NCBI RefSeq assembly: GCF_000812565.1
Contig: NZ_JTAM01000087.1
Coordinates: 1-33,614 of the forward strand
DNA from: Flammeovirga sp. OC4
GTDB taxonomy: Bacteria; Bacteroidota; Bacteroidia; Cytophagales; Flammeovirgaceae
Length of the DNA: 33,614 nt
Direction of reading: 5' to 3'
Under the pieces are notes generated by a model, which was not told the DNA's origin, did no database searches, and saw nothing but the letters and a program-made list of their open reading frames with translations. This document shows, in pieces, positions 7,618 through 15,448 of this stretch (position 1 is the stretch's first letter; each line of letters opens with the position of its first letter). The position numbers and the translations under genes are program-made.

Positions 7618-9003
7618 ATGTATTTAATCATAGCTTTACTAGCTTTTGTAGGCCTCCTCGGTGTCTTAAAACTTTTATCGGATAGAAAAATTAAGTTCCA
7701 TTATCGCAATCTTTCAGCCATTGGGTTAGGGATTATTTTTGGCTGGAGTCTCTTTGAGTTTTTACCCAAAGAAACTTATCAAGAATTACAATACTATATG
7801 AAAACGGTATCCAATGTATATATCCGTTTTCTTAAATTAATGATTGTACCTATTGTTTTTATCAGTATCACATCTACACTGGTAAATTTGAATAAAGAAT
7901 CAAATATTGGAAATAGAATAGGGAAAGTGATCGCCTATTTTGTGGTGTCAATAACAGGTGCTGCATCAATTGCTTTTGTAATGGCCAATATGTTTAATTT
8001 TACTTCGTTGATTGATATTAAAAAACTTTCTGAAGGGAATATTGCTCAAGGATACGCTAATAGAATTGAAAGTATTGGTGATGCTTCTTTAGGAAAAGTG
8101 ATATATGGTTTTACACAGAAAATACCTACCTCAATTTTTGAAGCATTTTCTGAAAATAACATTATTGGTACGTTACTAATTGCACTTCTAATTGGTTTAG
8201 CGATTCGTCGAATGGAAAAACGTAAGCCTGAGGAAATGGGCATGGTGATAAAGTTATTAGACAGCACTAAAATAATAATAAACTCCATCACGATGACCAT
8301 CATTAAGTTGACTCCTTATGGTGTTTTCTCTTTGATGACAATTGCGGTGTCAAAAAATGGACCTACACTTTTTGGTGATTTAGCACTGTTTATTGGTGTA
8401 TCCTATTTGACGATGGCACTGATTTTTGTGATGCATCTTCTTGTGCAAATGGGAATAGGTAATAATCCTGTCAAACATTTTCAAAATTTATTGCCTGCAA
8501 TAATCACAGGTTTCTCCACACAATCATCTGGTGCAACACTACCCGTAACTATTAATTCACTCATAGAAAGAAATGGTGTAGATACTGAGACGGCTAACAT
8601 TTCAGCCTCCCTCGGAACTACAATGGGGATGAATGCTTGTGGTGCAATGTGGCCAGTATTTATGATTATCCTTTCTGTGGGAGTCACTAATGCTTTGGGT
8701 ATTCAACAGATTGACCTTTTGTCACCAGGAGTTATAATTACTATGTTTATTTCTGTAGTTATTTCATCATTTGGTATTGCTGGTTTACCAGGAACAGCTT
8801 CATTTGCGGCTATTACAGCAATGACTATTATGGGTATTACACCAGAAGTAATGGGTATGGTATTGACATTTGTGTTGTCTGTAGATTCCTTAATTGATAT
8901 GGGTCGTACAGCAACCAATATTTTTGGGGTATCTTCTGCTGCCACTTTTATTTCCAAAAAAGAAAAGCAAATGGATATGGAAGTATTTAATAAAGTTTCC
9001 TAA
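7618..9003 (+). CDS. Dicarboxylate/amino acid:cation symporter (DAACS family)
   Basis: This 461-residue inner-membrane carrier is of the SDF/DAACS family (PF00375). Visible signatures are the helix LKLMIVPIVFISITSTLVN (72-90), the serine-rich hairpin QSSGATLPVTI (302-312) and the substrate-binding helix DSLIDMGRTATNIFG (423-437). The usual NMDGT sodium/substrate motif is replaced by GMNACGAMWP (337-346), and IAGLPGTASFAA follows in hairpin 2. This resembles the cystine-type TcyP branch (NGCAGIYP) more than GltP/DctA, so L-cystine or another amino acid is as likely as a dicarboxylate. It would import substrate with Na+ or H+. It is a single gene with its own terminator. Confidence 0.88.
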   Translation: MYLIIALLAFVGLLGVLKLLSDRKIKFHYRNLSAIGLGIIFGWSLFEFLPKETYQELQYYMKTVSNVYIRFLKLMIVPIVFISITSTLVNLNKESNIGNRIGKVIAYFVVSITGAASIAFVMANMFNFTSLIDIKKLSEGNIAQGYANRIESIGDASLGKVIYGFTQKIPTSIFEAFSENNIIGTLLIALLIGLAIRRMEKRKPEEMGMVIKLLDSTKIIINSITMTIIKLTPYGVFSLMTIAVSKNGPTLFGDLALFIGVSYLTMALIFVMHLLVQMGIGNNPVKHFQNLLPAIITGFSTQSSGATLPVTINSLIERNGVDTETANISASLGTTMGMNACGAMWPVFMIILSVGVTNALGIQQIDLLSPGVIITMFISVVISSFGIAGLPGTASFAAITAMTIMGITPEVMGMVLTFVLSVDSLIDMGRTATNIFGVSSAATFISKKEKQMDMEVFNKVS

Positions 9004-9028
9004 TCCAGTTTACAATTTTATAGATGAA

Positions 9029-9067
9029 AGCCTCTTGTTGGAAATGTAATTTTCAGCAAGAGGTTTT
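9029..9067 (+). terminator. Terminator of the symporter gene
   Basis: A 12-pair stem (9029-9040 with 9054-9065) contains two G-U wobbles, has a 13-base loop and is followed by a short T tract. It lies 26 bases after the stop codon. Confidence 0.65.
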
Positions 9068-9168
9068 GTATTGGCTTCTTTTTAATTCATACAATTCTTA
9101 ATAAATATGGAATGATATAGATAAATGCATTAGATTGAGTTGATTAGTTAGAAAAGCAATATTTATTC

Positions 9169-9477
9169 ATGTCATTATTTAAAAATCTATTATTGAAGAC
9201 CTATTTATTGTTTTCATTATTTCTTCTTTTCAGTTGTGAATCTACTGGAGAAATAACACCAGAAAAGCCACGGGTGATCATTGTAACTGAACAATGGAAA
9301 GCGGATTATTTAGTGGTAACTGTTGATCAAGCTTATAAAGCCGATAAAGTAATATCTTCCAAATCATGGGAAACAAGTGCCGACTGGATTTTAGTCGATG
9401 AATTGTACAAAGCTGATTTGAAAATCTATCTTACCTCTGAAAACTATAAGGCAGATTATAAGGTCTACTTCAAGTGA
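9169..9477 (+). CDS. DUF6150-like repeat lipoprotein
   Basis: This is a 102-residue protein. A signal peptide ends in the lipobox LLFS-C23, so the mature protein should be lipid-anchored. From residue 34 it consists of about four short beta-strand repeats with the core (x)YKADxxVY: TEQWKADYLVVT, DQAYKADKVIS, SWETSADWILV, ELYKADLKIYL and ENYKADYKVYF. This alternating pattern with the KAD core is the mark of the Bacteroidota-rich DUF6150 family (PF19647 type), whose function is unknown. The repeats would form a small sheet. It is monocistronic, between the symporter and the Tsx-like channel, with about 280 bases of non-coding DNA after it. Confidence 0.75.
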   Translation: MSLFKNLLLKTYLLFSLFLLFSCESTGEITPEKPRVIIVTEQWKADYLVVTVDQAYKADKVISSKSWETSADWILVDELYKADLKIYLTSENYKADYKVYFK

Positions 9478-9759
9478 GATTGAGCATCATTTTAGTATGG
9501 TTTAGAATATTAACCAATGTTAGTACTCTTTAAGAAATTGCAGTAAATCCCTTATTCTGAATCATAAATAAAGCTTTTTAATATTTTTTTATATAACAAC
9601 GTATAGTAAAGGTGTAGAAGTGTAATATAACACATTGTAGAATCTAAGATTTTAATAAGATATTTGTATTGTAATGAAAGATGTATTGGCGATTACCATC
9701 TTCTTACCCACTCAGAAAAATTCTGTTTGTATTAAAAAACGTCTTATCCTAATTTTATA

Positions 9760-10584
9760 ATGGTTTCTAAGAAACTTTTACTGCCTTTCTTATTGATGGT
9801 TAGCTTGTTCGCATCATACAATTCACAAGCTCAAAACTTTTCAAGTACATTTATTGAATATGCATACGGTTGGAACAATACCGATTATGTTACTGGAGCC
9901 AACCCTCAAAATGGAGGGATGAACCTCTTTACCTTAGACCATACAACCGTCACAAAATGGGGTGGTGTCTATGGTTTTGTTAATTACATGGGAGCACCTA
10001 GTGGCTTTTATATGACTGGTTTTGATAATGAAATTCCTGATGAGGGAGCTGCCAATTATCGTTTGTATTCTGAGGTTTCTCCTTGGGTGAGTTTATCTGG
10101 TGTGACAGGCAAAGATTTTTCTTTTGGTCCAGTCGCTGATGTATCAATAGATGGACAGCTCAACTTTGGCAATGGTTTTATGGCAGGGCTTGCTGGTGTG
10201 GGTCTTACTTTCAAAGCACCCAAAGGAGGTTTTTTAAAATTATCAACATATTGGAGAACAGATAATATCAGACATGATGCGGTGCAATTTACCGGTGTTT
10301 TTGATTTGCCATTATGGAGAAAACTAGGTTTCAGAATGCAAGGCTTCTTTGATTTAATTCCAAATGCTACCAATAGAGCAGAGTTTGGAAGTACTGACAT
10401 GGGAACTGATTTTATTTCTCAAACTCGTTTCTTATTTGATGTAGGTAGAAATACTTTATTCAAAAACGATAAAAATACTAAATTAGAATTTGGTGTCGAT
10501 ATTTACATGCACTTCAATAAGAATTTAGCGGCAAATAATTCAAATGCCTTTGTTCCTCAACCATGTGTGAGACTGACATTCTAA
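9760..10584 (+). CDS. Tsx-like nucleoside-specific outer-membrane channel
   Basis: This 274-residue protein has a signal peptide (cleavage likely after SQA-Q25) and alternates aromatic and polar residues as in a beta-barrel, ending in LTF, the usual C-terminal aromatic. The segment LFTLDHTTVTKWGGVYGFVNYMG fits the Tsx family (PF03502) pattern of a histidine-containing strand followed by the periplasmic turn, as do YSEVSPWVSLSGVTGK, LAGVGLTFKAPKG and GFRMQGFFDLIPNA. Tsx-type barrels let nucleosides cross the outer membrane. The next gene, 103 bases downstream, is an NCS2 purine permease, which supports that role by giving an inner-membrane route for the same class of compound. Confidence 0.78.
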   Translation: MVSKKLLLPFLLMVSLFASYNSQAQNFSSTFIEYAYGWNNTDYVTGANPQNGGMNLFTLDHTTVTKWGGVYGFVNYMGAPSGFYMTGFDNEIPDEGAANYRLYSEVSPWVSLSGVTGKDFSFGPVADVSIDGQLNFGNGFMAGLAGVGLTFKAPKGGFLKLSTYWRTDNIRHDAVQFTGVFDLPLWRKLGFRMQGFFDLIPNATNRAEFGSTDMGTDFISQTRFLFDVGRNTLFKNDKNTKLEFGVDIYMHFNKNLAANNSNAFVPQPCVRLTF

Positions 10585-10687
10585 TTTGTCAATTTATTCT
10601 TTACCAATTCGTTAAATAATCATTTCCTCTTCTTTGTATAATCATTATCGCCAAAAAAGTTATACTAAGAATCATTAAATTGAGATC

Positions 10688-11983
10688 ATGGAATTTCTTA
10701 ATAAAGTTTTCAAACTAAAAGAAAACAACACAACAGTCAGCAAAGAGTTCATTGGAGGTTTGACAACTTTCCTTACAATGGCTTATATCATCTTCGTCAA
10801 TCCAGATATATTATCACAAGCAGGGATGGACAAAGACGCATTGTTCTCTGCCACGTTATTAGCAGGTATTGTCGGTACATTGTTAGCGGCCTTTTGGGGT
10901 AAAATGCCTTTTGCGATGGCACCAGGAATGGGGCTCAATGCATTTTTTACTTATACTATTGTGATGGGGGCCAATGTACCTTGGGAAACGGCTTTAGGTA
11001 TTGTTTTTATCTCAGGTGTAGTTTTCGTGCTATTGACATTTCTTGGTGTCAGAGAAAAAATTGCCAATGCAATTCCATTGTCACTTCGTATTAGCGTTAC
11101 AGCTGGTATTGGCTTGTTCATTACATTTATTGGAATGAAAAACATGGGTTTGATTACTGATCACCCTGCTACATTGGTAACATTAGGTAAATTTACTCCT
11201 GAAGTAATCATTGCCTTAATAGGTTTTATTATTACGGCATTTTTAGAATATAAACGTGTTACAGGTGGAATTTTGATTGGTATTCTTTTTATTACGCTTT
11301 CAAGTATCACGTTAGGTTATGTAGAGTTGCCATCTAGTATTGTAAGTTTACCTCCTTCCATTGAGCCTGTATTTATGAAATTGGATATTATGGGTGCTTT
11401 AAAGTTTGCTTTTATTGGTCCTATCTTTTCTTTCATGTTCGTCGATTTATTTGATTCACTTTCTACCATCATTGCTTGTTCAAATCAGGCCGGGTTAACG
11501 AAAGAGGACGGTACAGTGCCAAGGTTAGAGAAAATTTTGGAGGCAGATGCTGCCACGACAGTTGTGGGTTCAGTAATTGGAACAAGCACAACGACGATTT
11601 TTATTGAATCCGCTTCAGGTATCGCGAGTGGTGCAAGAACAGGTTTAGCCTCAGTTTTTACGGCAATTATTATGATAGGAGCATTATTCTTTGCACCTTT
11701 GGCTTCGATTGTTCCCTCGTATGCTACAGCACCCGCATTAATGATGGTTGGAGTTTACATGTTTTCCAACATCAAACAAGTCAAGTTCGATAACATGTTA
11801 ACAGCTGTTCCATCATTCTTAACAATTATTATGATGCCTTTGACGTATAGTATCTCAATGGGTATTACCTTTGGATTCTTGTCTTATTGCATTCTGATGT
11901 TGATGGGAGGAAAGGGAAAGGAATTGCCAGTGGCAATGTATGTAATAGGAGCATTATCATTAATCAACCTAATAGTTGGTTAA
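10688..11983 (+). CDS. NCS2 family purine (guanine/hypoxanthine/adenine) permease
   Basis: This 431-residue inner-membrane carrier is of the AzgA/PbuG branch of NCS2 (nucleobase:cation symporter 2). Diagnostic parts are FLTMAYIIFVNPDILSQAGM (28-47), MAPGMGLNAFFTY (77-89) and the half-helix region FVDLFDSLSTIIACSNQAGL, where the conserved acidic and aspartate residues bind the base. The segment VVGSVIGTSTTTIFIESASG, with its TSTxTxxxES core, is the second family motif. About 12-14 membrane spans are visible. It should take up purine bases with protons. It follows a Tsx-like channel and is probably co-transcribed with it. I looked for a purine riboswitch upstream and saw none. A good terminator follows. 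Confidence 0.93.
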   Translation: MEFLNKVFKLKENNTTVSKEFIGGLTTFLTMAYIIFVNPDILSQAGMDKDALFSATLLAGIVGTLLAAFWGKMPFAMAPGMGLNAFFTYTIVMGANVPWETALGIVFISGVVFVLLTFLGVREKIANAIPLSLRISVTAGIGLFITFIGMKNMGLITDHPATLVTLGKFTPEVIIALIGFIITAFLEYKRVTGGILIGILFITLSSITLGYVELPSSIVSLPPSIEPVFMKLDIMGALKFAFIGPIFSFMFVDLFDSLSTIIACSNQAGLTKEDGTVPRLEKILEADAATTVVGSVIGTSTTTIFIESASGIASGARTGLASVFTAIIMIGALFFAPLASIVPSYATAPALMMVGVYMFSNIKQVKFDNMLTAVPSFLTIIMMPLTYSISMGITFGFLSYCILMLMGGKGKELPVAMYVIGALSLINLIVG

Positions 11984-12013
11984 TTCAAAATATATCGAAG
12001 TATTCTGCCTAAG

Positions 12014-12046
12014 TGCGCATGCGCAAAAAAGGAAAGAACGCTTTCC
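12014..12046. repeat. GC-rich palindrome and hairpin after the permease
   Basis: TGCGCATGCGCA (12014-12025) is a perfect 12-bp palindrome followed by six A residues, then a hairpin GGAAAG-AACG-CTTTCC (12031-12046), then the terminator. A GC-rich palindrome is out of keeping with the surrounding DNA and could be a protein-binding or methylation site. Confidence 0.4.
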
Positions 12047-12048
12047 AG

Positions 12049-12080
12049 GAGGTATCATTAATTTGGTACCTCTTTTTTTT
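12049..12080 (+). terminator. Terminator of the purine permease
   Basis: GAGGTATCA (12049-12057) pairs with TGGTACCTC (12064-12072) with one G-U pair, and is followed by eight T residues. It is the last of three successive small structures downstream of the gene. Confidence 0.88.
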
Positions 12081-12161
12081 GCCAAATTTTTATGAAAATA
12101 GGCTTTGTAAAGTACTCTGTTTAAATTATTTACAATTAATGATAAAAAAATAAACATTTAA

Positions 12162-12193
12162 TTTGTTTAAAAAATAATCATTACATAAATTTG
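12162..12193 (+). promoter_or_regulatory. Bacteroidota-type promoter
   Basis: TTTG (12162-12165), a spacer of exactly 20 bases and TAAATTTG (12186-12193) match the Bacteroidota housekeeping promoter consensus. Transcription should start near 12200, giving a leader of about 55 bases for the small secreted protein at 12257. Confidence 0.7.
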
Positions 12194-12194
12194 A

Positions 12195-12208
12195 ACTATC
12201 AAACAATC
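12195..12208 (+). repeat. 14-base element repeated in the terminator stem downstream
   Basis: ACTATCAAACAATC occurs exactly here, directly after the promoter box, and again at 12698-12711 within the left arm of the terminator hairpin. It flanks the small gene as a direct repeat and is complementary to the right arm at 12742-12757. Confidence 0.5.
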
Positions 12209-12256
12209 ACAAAGGGTTGTTTTTAAAAAGAGTTTGTAATTTAAATAGAATATATA

Positions 12257-12571
12257 ATGAGAAATTTCATAATTACCATGTTGATAATGTGCTTATTGAG
12301 CTTCACTAATAATGCTATTTCTGAAACATCTCCTAGTGCGTCATCACCAAAGACACCGTCTAAAGAATTAAGACATAAAAAAATTATTGCTAATAGTTAT
12401 ACCATTAATGTAGGTAGAGGTGCCACATATTTTGGCATATCAAAGCAACTTTCCCAAGTGGCAGGCGTGAATTGGTCTTGGGAATTGGTAGATACGGTAA
12501 AAGGTTATCATCAGTTGAAATATAAAGATGAGGTGCTAAAGCCAAATCATCGATTTACAGTTTCTTTATAA
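12257..12571 (+). CDS. Small secreted protein of unknown function
   Basis: This 104-residue protein has a signal peptide (hydrophobic core about 5-18, cleavage likely near NNAIS-ETS). A low-complexity serine, proline and lysine stretch (25-46) follows, then a compact C-terminal part of about 58 residues (YTINVGRGATYFGISKQL to RFTVSL). The tail contains beta-strand-like segments around GATYFGISKQLSQVAGVNW and could be a minimal LysM-like or peptidoglycan-related fold, but the match is too weak to assert. It has its own promoter and a large terminator hairpin, so it is expressed alone. No homologous family is recognised. Confidence 0.65.
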   Translation: MRNFIITMLIMCLLSFTNNAISETSPSASSPKTPSKELRHKKIIANSYTINVGRGATYFGISKQLSQVAGVNWSWELVDTVKGYHQLKYKDEVLKPNHRFTVSL

Positions 12572-12694
12572 TGCAGTATTGAAAACCGTTTGATACAATT
12601 GACCATTGAATACTAAAATTTTTCTACAAAAACTTTCATAACCCAAGAGCTATTTTTCAATGTATTAACCATGATTTAGAACCCACAAGATCTT

Positions 12695-12770
12695 ACTACT
12701 ATCAAACAATCCAGAAGTAGACAATAAGGGAGAATCATTTTGGATTAATTTGATAGTAGTTTTCTTTTTT
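12695..12770 (+). terminator. Long hairpin terminator after the small secreted gene
   Basis: The arm 12695-12712 pairs with 12742-12760 (12 perfect pairs at the base, then a small internal loop and five more pairs) around a 29-base loop, and is followed by TTTCTTTTTT. It is longer than a usual terminator and shares 14 bases with the start region of the same gene. The rest of the 336 bases between 12571 and 12908 shows no gene. Confidence 0.65.
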
Positions 12771-12907
12771 GCAAAATACCTATTTATGGGTATGGTGTAT
12801 ATTAAGTATTCTGTATAATTTTGTACTGTATTGATAAACAGATGTGTATGGCATGTTTTGTGTACGTTATTTCATATCTAAATTCTCGCCCTTTTACTAT
12901 TGTACTT

Positions 12908-13372
12908 ATGAAAAATCTGATAACAACCCTTATATTATTCTTCGGAATTTGTACTTCAATCAATGCTCAGGCTATCTATGTATGTAATCAATCGAAAAAT
13001 GCAGATTTTAGTAGCTTGCAAGACGCCATTAATCAAGCCTCAGATGGTGATAGTATTTATGTAAATATGTCTCATGAGAGCTATGGCGAAATCTCAATTA
13101 CAAAAAAAGTAATATTGATTGCCAAGAAGGTTTTCCTTCATGAAACGGATCATTCAACAGCTAAAATTGATAAAATTATCCTTGAAAAAATAGAAGATGG
13201 CAATACTGATGCTTCTTATTCAGTAATTCATGGTTTTGAAATAAATCATTTGATGACCATTGCAGATCCAGGAAATTATGTACAAAACGTTACCCTGACA
13301 AGTAATCAATTGAATTATAAGCCAAGAACGCACTCCACTGCTACTTGGAAAATTTCAGACAATAAGTATTAA
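12908..13372 (+). CDS. Small exported beta-helix-like protein
   Basis: The open frame begins at 12821, but the ATG at 12908 opens a clean signal peptide (MKNLITTLILFFGICTSINAQA), so 154 residues is the likely product. After cleavage the sequence ADFSSLQDAINQASDGDSIYV, then YGEISITKKVILIAKK, is the standard first turn of right-handed parallel beta-helix proteins of the pectate-lyase/DUF1565 kind: a surface strand, a helix capping the solenoid and a glycine-aspartate turn. Only about four to five turns follow (IIL, SVIHGFEI, VTLTSNQL), so it is far shorter than enzymes of that fold and shows no catalytic residues. It may be a truncated or minimal cell-surface solenoid. No sorting tail is seen. 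Confidence 0.65.
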   Translation: MKNLITTLILFFGICTSINAQAIYVCNQSKNADFSSLQDAINQASDGDSIYVNMSHESYGEISITKKVILIAKKVFLHETDHSTAKIDKIILEKIEDGNTDASYSVIHGFEINHLMTIADPGNYVQNVTLTSNQLNYKPRTHSTATWKISDNKY

Positions 13373-13432
13373 GAAAAAATTATAGATAAACTTTTTTCAT
13401 TGGCTCTATTTTAAATATAGAGGTGCACACAT

Positions 13433-13469
13433 AAAGAAGGCCTTCCAATTTGTTTTGGAAGGCCTCTTT
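13433..13469. terminator. Bidirectional terminator between convergent genes
   Basis: AGGCCTTCCAA (13438-13448) pairs perfectly with TTGGAAGGCCT (13455-13465). T-rich sequence follows on the plus strand and A-rich precedes, so it can stop transcription from both the beta-helix gene and the peroxiredoxin gene. Confidence 0.8.
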
Positions 13470-13489
13470 GTTTGTGCTGTTTTGTATAA

Positions 13490-14137
13490 TTAAATACTTT
13501 CTAAAGCAGCTAATATATCTTTCACACTCATTCTGTCCTTGTAATTAGGATCATAATGTCTTGCGATAACTTTGCCATCTTGACCAATCACAAATGTGGC
13601 CGGTACCGGTAAAGTCGCTTTTTTAATTGCGTTTGTTTTCGTTAAATCATTCTCATATTTCTTCAACATCGTTTGATATCCTTCGTTCACATCGAAAGTG
13701 ACTTGATAGCCATTCATAATGTCGAGCTTTGGGTCACCAACTAAATCAAAGTTAAATCCCTTTTTAGATGCAAAGGCTGAAAAGCGTTCTTGTGTTTCTG
13801 GTGTAATGGCAATAAATGTTGCACCTGCTTTTTCAATCATACTTAACGAATCATTGACATTAATCAAATGTTTCGCACAATAGGGACACCAACTTCCACG
13901 AAAGAAATTAATAACTACAGGTCCTTTTTTTAAAGCCTTTTCAAGATCAAATTTCTTGTTGTCTTGGTTTTTACCTTCAAAAACGAAGGCGTCATCACCC
14001 ACTTCAAGACCTGGTTGAAGCGATGAAACAACAACACCATACTTTTCATAAATGGCTTTTTCTTGTCCATAAGATAAAGAGCCCATCATCAACAAGCCCA
14101 CTAAAAAGCTGAGGGTTAATTTTAAGTTTAATTTCAT
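13490..14137 (-). CDS. Exported peroxiredoxin-like (AhpC/TSA family) protein
   Basis: This 215-residue protein has a signal peptide (residues 1-24, LSYG-Q). The thioredoxin-like redoxin domain spans about 42-210: GPVVINFFRGSWCPYCAKHL (72-91) holds the active site C84-P-Y-C87 after the RGxWCPYC signature. TFIAITPETQERFSAFASKKGF, LVGDPKLDIMNGYQV and the cis-proline strand TLPVPATFVIGQDGKVIARHYDPNY complete the fold. It likely reduces peroxides or disulphides in the periplasm, with thioredoxin-like donors. The two-cysteine CPYC site differs from classic AhpC (one peroxidatic cysteine plus a distant resolving cysteine) and matches the exported peroxiredoxin-like group of Bacteroidota. It is a single gene with its own consensus promoter. 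Confidence 0.88.
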   Translation of the reverse strand: MKLNLKLTLSFLVGLLMMGSLSYGQEKAIYEKYGVVVSSLQPGLEVGDDAFVFEGKNQDNKKFDLEKALKKGPVVINFFRGSWCPYCAKHLINVNDSLSMIEKAGATFIAITPETQERFSAFASKKGFNFDLVGDPKLDIMNGYQVTFDVNEGYQTMLKKYENDLTKTNAIKKATLPVPATFVIGQDGKVIARHYDPNYKDRMSVKDILAALESI

Positions 14138-14167
14138 AGTTTAAAAATTTGTTTTTGACTGATAGGT

Positions 14168-14201
14168 CAAATATAATGTGATGTTTTTGAATTCTACAAA
14201 C
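14168..14201 (-). promoter_or_regulatory. Bacteroidota-type promoter of the peroxiredoxin gene
   Basis: On the minus strand, GTTTG (14201-14197), a 21-base spacer and TATATTTG (14175-14168) match the consensus exactly. The predicted start lies near 14161, some 24 bases before the start codon. Confidence 0.75.
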
Positions 14202-14335
14202 TTGAGCGTTGATATTTTATGAAATTGGGAGAAGAACGAAGCTGGAAGTGAATTATTTGACTATTATTAACAGACGTTTACATTAAGGTAGACGTATATA
14301 TAGAAATTACGTTCTCTTTTTAATTAGTTCGTGTC

Positions 14336-14833
14336 ATGAAAAGTCAGCCTAAAATCAAATTACCCCTATCACTAAAAGATATAACTATTGAGTTAGTTTG
14401 TATCGTGATATTAATTATTACATGGATTCTACCTCTAGTTGTTTACAACGATTTACCAGAAGAGATTGCCATTCACTTTAATGCGAAAGGTATTCCTGAT
14501 AGCTATGGCCCCAAAAGTTCACTATTCAGTTTGCCCATTTTTTCATTATTACTCTTTTTATTGCTTACGATATTAAATAAATATCCGCATACTTTTAATT
14601 ACCCAGTTGAAATTACAGAGGAAAATGCATTAAAACAGTATACACTATCAACTCGGTTTATACGTTTTTTGAAGCTTTCAATTCTAATTGTATTTTTATT
14701 CATAGTTTACAAGAGTATTTCTTTAAACCCAGAAGGTTTAGGAAATTTCTTTTTACCTTTTGTATTCATCATAACTTTTGTACCCGTTTTTGTTTATTTG
14801 ATTAAAGTAATGAGAAGCCAGAAGGATACATAA
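14336..14833 (+). CDS. DUF1648-domain membrane protein
   Basis: This 165-residue inner-membrane protein has four predicted helices (about 18-38, 62-82, 103-122 and 133-153). Residues 28-62 carry the DUF1648 pattern ITWILPLVVYNDLPEEIAIHFN, whose core is W-PL-Y-LPE-I-HFN, followed by G-PDSYG-K. That domain forms the front half of SdpI-type immunity proteins, which protect against a membrane-active killing factor, but many single-domain copies have no known role and no killing-factor gene is next to it. It starts a short plus-strand run with the next gene 37 bases downstream. Confidence 0.75.
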   Translation: MKSQPKIKLPLSLKDITIELVCIVILIITWILPLVVYNDLPEEIAIHFNAKGIPDSYGPKSSLFSLPIFSLLLFLLLTILNKYPHTFNYPVEITEENALKQYTLSTRFIRFLKLSILIVFLFIVYKSISLNPEGLGNFFLPFVFIITFVPVFVYLIKVMRSQKDT

Positions 14834-14870
14834 AGTAGTAAACTTATAGAATAAATTAAGCCATAAATTT

Positions 14871-15383
14871 ATGACCGAAAAGAAAACTCCTCTTAGAAAT
14901 AGAATTGGAATAGTCTTTATTATCTTGGGTTTTATTTCTCCACTAATTGGATTAGGAGTCCCATTTTTAAATCTTTCTTCTACATTAACATCATCATTAA
15001 TCGCGTTATTGATGGTGGGTGGCCCAGAGGTGTTTTTAGTGATAGGGACTGCTTTAGCCGGTAAAAAAGGAATAACCATAGTGCAAAATAGAATAAAGAA
15101 GTTAATGGGACTTCCTGAAGGAAGATACCCTGCTACCAAGTCACAATATAACCTTGCACTTGTCATCATGTTTATATGGCTTATTTCTTTGACAGTTCCC
15201 TTATACATTCCTGGTTTTATCGAACGATTACACCTTGATCAACTTATGTGGTATTATTATTTGATCATTGATGTGTTATTTATTGTGGGCTTTGTTTTTT
15301 TAGGAGGTCATCAATTCACTACTAAGTTCGTCAACTTAATTACTTGGGAGGAATGGCAATTACCTGAGAAGAATAAAGATTAA
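14871..15383 (+). CDS. Transporter-suffix-domain membrane protein
   Basis: This 170-residue protein has four hydrophobic segments (about 11-33, 40-62, 91-113 and 122-145). The short motif GGPEVFLVIGTALAGKKG (50-67) and the amphipathic loop before helix three fit the small family annotated as transporter suffix domain proteins, which also appears fused to the end of some carriers. The biochemical role is unknown. It follows the DUF1648 gene by 37 bases and precedes a small secreted protein by 65, so the group may be one operon. Confidence 0.65.
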   Translation: MTEKKTPLRNRIGIVFIILGFISPLIGLGVPFLNLSSTLTSSLIALLMVGGPEVFLVIGTALAGKKGITIVQNRIKKLMGLPEGRYPATKSQYNLALVIMFIWLISLTVPLYIPGFIERLHLDQLMWYYYLIIDVLFIVGFVFLGGHQFTTKFVNLITWEEWQLPEKNKD

Positions 15384-15448
15384 TAATTATCAATTGAATA
15401 GGAGTTAAGGTGATCTAACACACATTTATGTTTATAAACTAGAGTGTT

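Noticed and set aside
9724-9757. Promoter directly before the Tsx-like gene (TTTG, 20 bases, TAATTTTA)
   Set aside because: The last base of the -7 box deviates and the transcript would start at or inside the start codon; too weak to annotate.
10585-10687. Purine riboswitch ahead of the NCS2 permease
   Set aside because: The 103-base spacer shows no three-way-junction pattern or conserved core; co-transcription with the Tsx-like gene is more likely.
12821-12907. Longer start for the beta-helix-like protein
   Set aside because: The extra 29 residues are cysteine-rich and precede a perfect signal peptide beginning at 12908, so they are probably untranslated.
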